Source of the DNA: Porpolomopsis calyptriformis
Taxonomy: Eukaryota > Basidiomycota > Agaricomycetes > Agaricales > Hygrophoraceae
Length of the DNA: 64,000 nucleotides
Reading direction: 5' to 3'
NCBI GenBank assembly: GCA_951640195.1
Contig: OX621168.1
Location: forward strand, 2,046,001-2,110,000
Shown piece after piece: positions 60,310-64,000 of the stretch; the first letter of the stretch is position 1; every line of letters starts with the position of its first letter. Below the pieces are notes generated by a model. That model had not been told where the DNA came from, searched no databases, and worked only from the letters and a program-made list of their open reading frames with translations. Both the position numbers and the translations under genes were made by a program.

Positions 60310-62380
60310 AACCTTCAACGGAAAGAAGACCACAGTTTGTGCTCCCACTATCATAGTCGTCAGACACATATGCTGTTATGAGGGATGAATTCTGGACAAG
60401 TCCCAAGTACAGAAGATCTGAGACTGGCCCATCTGCTAAGAGCTTACCCATTTCCAATCCTTCCTAGGGACTTGCGGAGTCCTCCGAATCTTCATCAAAG
60501 ACTTCATGTATCACACCCGACCCCTCATTAATCTTACCAAAAGGACATCCCCTTCCACTTCGAGGAAGAAGAAATCCGATCAATGGAAACTCTTAAACAA
60601 GCCATCATTAACTCCCCTGCCCTCAAACCAATCAACTACCACTCCTGATGACCCATCATTTTAGCTGTTGACTCATCCATGTACACCACCAGATTCATAC
60701 TACAACAGCAGGGGGAGGATGGCAAGCGCTACCCATCCCAATTCAGATCCATCACATAGAATGAATGAGAATCCCGATACTCACAAGCCAAGCTTGAACT
60801 ATATGGACTATTCCGTGCTCTCCAGGTGTATCAAATATGGCTCATTGGTCTTCCAAAATTCACAGTAGAAGTTGATGCCAAATACATTAAAGGCATGCTC
60901 AACAATTGGGACATTCAGCCCAATGCAGCTATCAACTGATGGATAGTTGGTATCCTCCTATTCAACTTCGACCTTGTCTACATTCCTGCCCATCTACACT
61001 CCAGTCCCGATGGACTATCCTGAAGACCTTCCGCTCCTGAAGACGATCCCTCTGACGATAATCATAAGGAATGGATTGACTGATCCTATGCCTTTACTGT
61101 AGAGCTTATCAACTGGAATCGACTTGAAATCATCCCAAATCATTCACATATTGCATCACCATATCTATCTTCACTCAACAACCTCTCGGAACCTCCCACC
61201 TTCTCTATCCTCACTGCTACAGACAGCCCACTACCCATTCCTTGATTGGAAAAAGCCCTTTCGTGAGATGCATACCTTTGGACTATTCACAACTTTCTTA
61301 TCACCTGAAGACGCCCACCTAACACCTCAGATGAACAATATAAATGACTCCTATGCACCGCCTCCAACTTCTTTGTATTTGACAACCATCTCTGGGGCAA
61401 ACAACCCAACAGAAGACACTAGCTCATCATCCCAGAACCTCACAGACTAGATATCATCCAGCAGGCTCATAACGGACTAGGCCATAAAGGCCCCTTTATC
61501 CCCCAAAACCGATTGCTTGACCGTTTCTGGTGGCCCTACATTGACCATGACATCTGATGGTTCATCTGAACTTGTCATCAATGTCAGATTCACCAAACCA
61601 AATGGATCTTCATCCCCCCGACAGTTCCCACACCTGCTCACCTATTCCGATGCACCCACATTGACACCATGTTCCTACCCAAGTCCAACAGCTACAAACT
61701 CCTTCTGCATGCCCGCTGTTCCCTTTCCGCTTATCTGGAATGGCGCCTGCTAAGAACGGAATCAGCTAGGGCTATCGGATCCTTCATTTTCGAAGAACTT
61801 CTATGTCAATGGGGTGCTCTTGAAGAGATTATCACAGACAATGGAGCCCCATTTATCAAAGCACTTGAGTACCTTGCTGCACAGTATGGAATCAACCACA
61901 TCTGAATCTCCCCATACAACTCCCAAGCCAACGGACTCATTGAGAGACCTCATAGATCCATCCGGGAAGCGCTCATGAAAGCTGCCGATGGTATTGAATC
62001 CAAATGGTACAATATTCATCACTCCATCCTATGGGCAGAACGTGTATCTATTCAAAGATCCACTGGATTCTCTCCTTACTGGATAGTCCATGGAACCAAT
62101 CCTCTCTTTCCCTTCGATCTCACCCAAGCTACCTTCCTAGTCCCACTGATGGATGCTCCGATCTCCCCAGCTGACCTACTAGCTACCCAAGCCTGTCAGC
62201 TTCAAAAACAAGAGGAAGACCTAGCCCAGATCAAGCAACAATTACTGGATTCACAATTCAAATCAATTTGGGACTTCGAGAAACACCATGGAAAGCAAAT
62301 CTGGGACTACAACTTTAAACCCAGAGCTCTTGTCCTCATCCGCTGTCATGATCCCAAACTGATTTGGTATCAAACTTAAC

Positions 62381-62867
62381 CAAAGATCATGTATTCAGCA
62401 AGTAGCATCCTTAGCTCAAACATCCTCTATCTTATCTTGTCTTATCTTATCTTATCTTAGATAAGATATCACTGTCCCTCACATATTATCTTATCTCAGA
62501 TAAGATACACTACTATCTTTACCTATGCTATCTTATCATGGACAATAGCATTCTTCCTCATTGTTCTCTAAGTCAGAATGACTCATATCCCATTTCTCTA
62601 TTGTTCTGTCATTACTCCATTATTCTCTGAGTCACTATGACTCATATTAATCTCCTCCATTGTTCTCCTCATTGTCTGACTCATAGTGAGTCACAATTCA
62701 AACTCCTCATTGTTCTTTTATCCATTGTTCTTATTTCCTATTGTTCTCAAACATATATAAAGGGCCCCCTTTTCACCAGTGAGGAGTTCAGTTCACTTTT
62801 ACCCCACTTTATCCCCCCTCCCCCCCCTTTCCCTTGAACTCACCCCTAGTACTCAGTACCTAGTACT
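62381..62867. other. GATAAG-rich repeat with palindromes, then TATA-like region
   Basis: Between ~62430 and 62535, repeated TATCTTATC units run in both orientations (e.g. ATCTTATCTTAGATAAGAT), making perfect short palindromes. Repeated TGACTCATA / CCATTGTTCT blocks follow (62575-62750), then TATATAAAGGGCCCC at 62754 and a poly-C tract. It looks like retroelement promoter/LTR remains; no gene. Confidence 0.55.
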
Positions 62868-63256
62868 TGTTATAAACTGGTTGTCGATGAGATGGTTTTA
62901 CTTCAGAGAGCTCTGTCCCAAGACGGTGATAATGTCTCAAGTCCTAGTTATTGGGTTGCTAACGAGGAATCAGACTTAAAGTCTGAGTATGACTAACTAG
63001 GGGTTTATATACTGACTACACTACTGCGGATGAGTTAGTGTAAACACGAGGAATACATGCGACGAGTAGAGATAAGCATGATAGAAGACTCGGAGCATGT
63101 GAAAGGATGAAACATGATCGTCGGAAATGAAATGTGTCTTATCTAGGATATATGAAAAGATACGAAACTGTGGGGAATCCCAAGTAAAGATAAGACCTGT
63201 CCGACTAAGCGATAATAACTAACATAGAGAGAAAGTGAAAAATTACGTCCGTGACA
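62868..63256 (-). repeat. LTR of Ty3 family Z, copy 2 (3' LTR of the element entering from the right)
   Basis: 389 bp, TGTTATAAAC...CCGTGACA on the plus strand. Minus-strand coding sequence ends just to its right, so this is that element's 3' LTR. Pairs with the LTR at 54646-55012. Confidence 0.75.
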
Positions 63257-64000
63257 TACACCTCGTTTTTCGGGAAATTCGACCCGAATTTCAAACTTGG
63301 GTGGCGTCGGGCGTTTCGTTCTCTGAGGCCTGAGCTGGGGTTTCCTCAGTGGTGGGGGCCTCAACGACCACTGAGAGGGAAGCGATGGGGGTAGCTTCCG
63401 AGACTGCTTCAATGGGGGAAGGGGCTCGGACTGTCGCGACGTCGTCGTCGATCGGGTACTCTAAGTCGACGTTGATGGGGTATTCGACTGATTTCCCATA
63501 ATTGATTAACGTCTCCATCGTTGCGAGGTTGCGCTGGGTTTGGAGGAAATCCTCCCTGGAAAGTCGTTCAGCTCGACGAGCTTGATAATGATAGCGCAAG
63601 TGGTGACGTCGTAACAGTTGACCCATGTTCATTTCTTCTCCCATTGAAGCTCCCAACCTTTAAGCTCGCTCCGGTCCCAACGATCCTTCCAAAACATGAC
63701 ACTCTTTTCTGAAGCCTTGAGCTCAGCTTGTAAAACATCGCATTCTTGATGAAGTTCGTGATTCCAACTGCTCACACTGTTGTAGCTGGCCGTGAGGTGC
63801 GAGATGGTTATGGCGGGGTCTTCAGGAGGAGGGGTTTGCATAGGGTATTCCTTGAAGAAATCTTCGGCTCGTGCACGAGCTTGTCGGCGTAACTGTCGAG
63901 TGGAGGAGGTAGAGGTAGAGGGACCAGGAGTGGGGGAGTGGATGGCAGATGAAGGGATTCATCCAGCACGTCGGATGGCAACTTGAGGAGAGGGAGATCG
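63257..64000 (-). pseudogene. 3' coding part of Ty3 family Z element, cut by window end
   Basis: Minus-strand coding pieces abut the LTR. 63841-63629 (MQTPPPEDPAITISH; coiled-coil-like HELHQECDVLQAELKASE, ending WELQWEKK) and 63656-63291 (MGASMGEEMNMGQLLRRHHL; then Glu/Ala/Thr/Pro-rich) sit in different frames. Upstream, 64000-63842 reads RSPSPQVAIRRAG-stop-IPSSA, the stop being TGA where Arg fits. They resemble the variable tail of fungal Ty3 polyproteins; no catalytic motif lies inside the window. Confidence 0.55.

Larger units (their letters stand above)
57471..62377 (+). pseudogene. Element Y pol: protease, RT, RNase H, integrase
   Basis: Aspartic protease: ALLDTGSAITVI near 57860 and DMILGQPFYLL near 58067. 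RT: QSQWFCMLKKDRKSL near 59067, FTGRACYRSLDLF near 59190, TTFQTPLGAKQLTSIPMGYTNS near 59280 and FIDEVPIKG (usual FIDDVPxKG) near 59414. It is interrupted at 59575, resumes at 60310 (FNGKKTT), and RNase H follows near 60650-61020. Integrase: FWWPYIDHDI and the CxxC (TCHQCQ) near 61530-61590, then EEIITDNGAPF and YNSQANGLIERPHR near 61830-61950. TGA stands where Arg is expected at about 57912, 59110, 59271, 61557, 61566 and 61903. Confidence 0.88.
55068..62380 (+). mobile_element. Ty3/gypsy element Y, 3' LTR missing, inactivated
   Basis: Plus-strand retrotransposon: 5' LTR (55068-55610), primer-binding site, gag, protease, RT, RNase H and integrase. The coding end is near 62377 and no matching 3' LTR follows, so it is truncated. 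Two later LTR insertions interrupt it: 56503-56843 in gag and 59576-60309 in RT. It sits beside LTR-Z copy 1 and probably inserted into that element. Many TGA codons replace expected Arg codons. Confidence 0.85.

Overview
The window is genomic DNA of a filamentous basidiomycete fungus. Genes are dense and split by many 45-60 bp GT..AG introns. The gene set is fungal: RIO2, SGT1, an SR-protein-type kinase, carboxypeptidase Y, a PL14 lyase and an Mcp1-like protein. KDZ, Plavaka and Ty3 relics, STAND/TPR proteins, Crinkler proteins and OTT_1508-like deaminases together point to Agaricomycetes. A Rhizoctonia-like (Ceratobasidiaceae) plant-associated fungus fits best, but that assignment is inference. 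No rRNA, tRNA or CRISPR was seen.

1-42.8 kb is the gene-rich half. In order: the 3' part of a STAND/TPR receptor-like gene; a decayed kinase copy; a SAM methyltransferase divergent from a large Cys-rich membrane protein; a PP2C phosphatase; SGT1 divergent from an SRPK-type kinase; RIO2; a C2H2 transcription factor convergent with a Pro/Ser/Thr-rich single-pass membrane protein; a type IIC P-type ATPase with about 20 introns; a Crinkler-type gene (header + nuclease-like + kinase); an Mcp1-like membrane protein; a low-complexity membrane protein; a PL14 polysaccharide lyase; two tandem Trp-rich repeat membrane proteins; carboxypeptidase Y; a small coiled-coil protein; and an OTT_1508-type deaminase.

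43-64 kb is a transposon graveyard. A full-length Ty3 chromovirus (44985-52098, paired LTRs, 5-bp target duplication) lies inside an older relic that resembles KDZ-type sequence. A Plavaka transposase fragment follows, then an LTR of a second Ty3 family. A third Ty3 element is inserted next to that LTR, and itself carries two later LTR insertions. The window ends in the 3' part of another copy of the second family. Premature stops in these coding regions are almost all explained by C-to-T change, mostly Arg CGA to TGA, which indicates CpG deamination or a RIP-like process.

Most genes on the left are housekeeping (ribosome maturation, chaperone, signalling, ion transport, vacuolar proteolysis). 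The conflict- and host-related genes (STAND/TPR, Crinkler, deaminase, secreted repeat proteins, PL14) are interspersed among them. The deaminase gene borders the repeat block. Multi-exon coordinates were built by hand from splice sites and reading-frame continuity; every full gene model below closes to an integral codon number.
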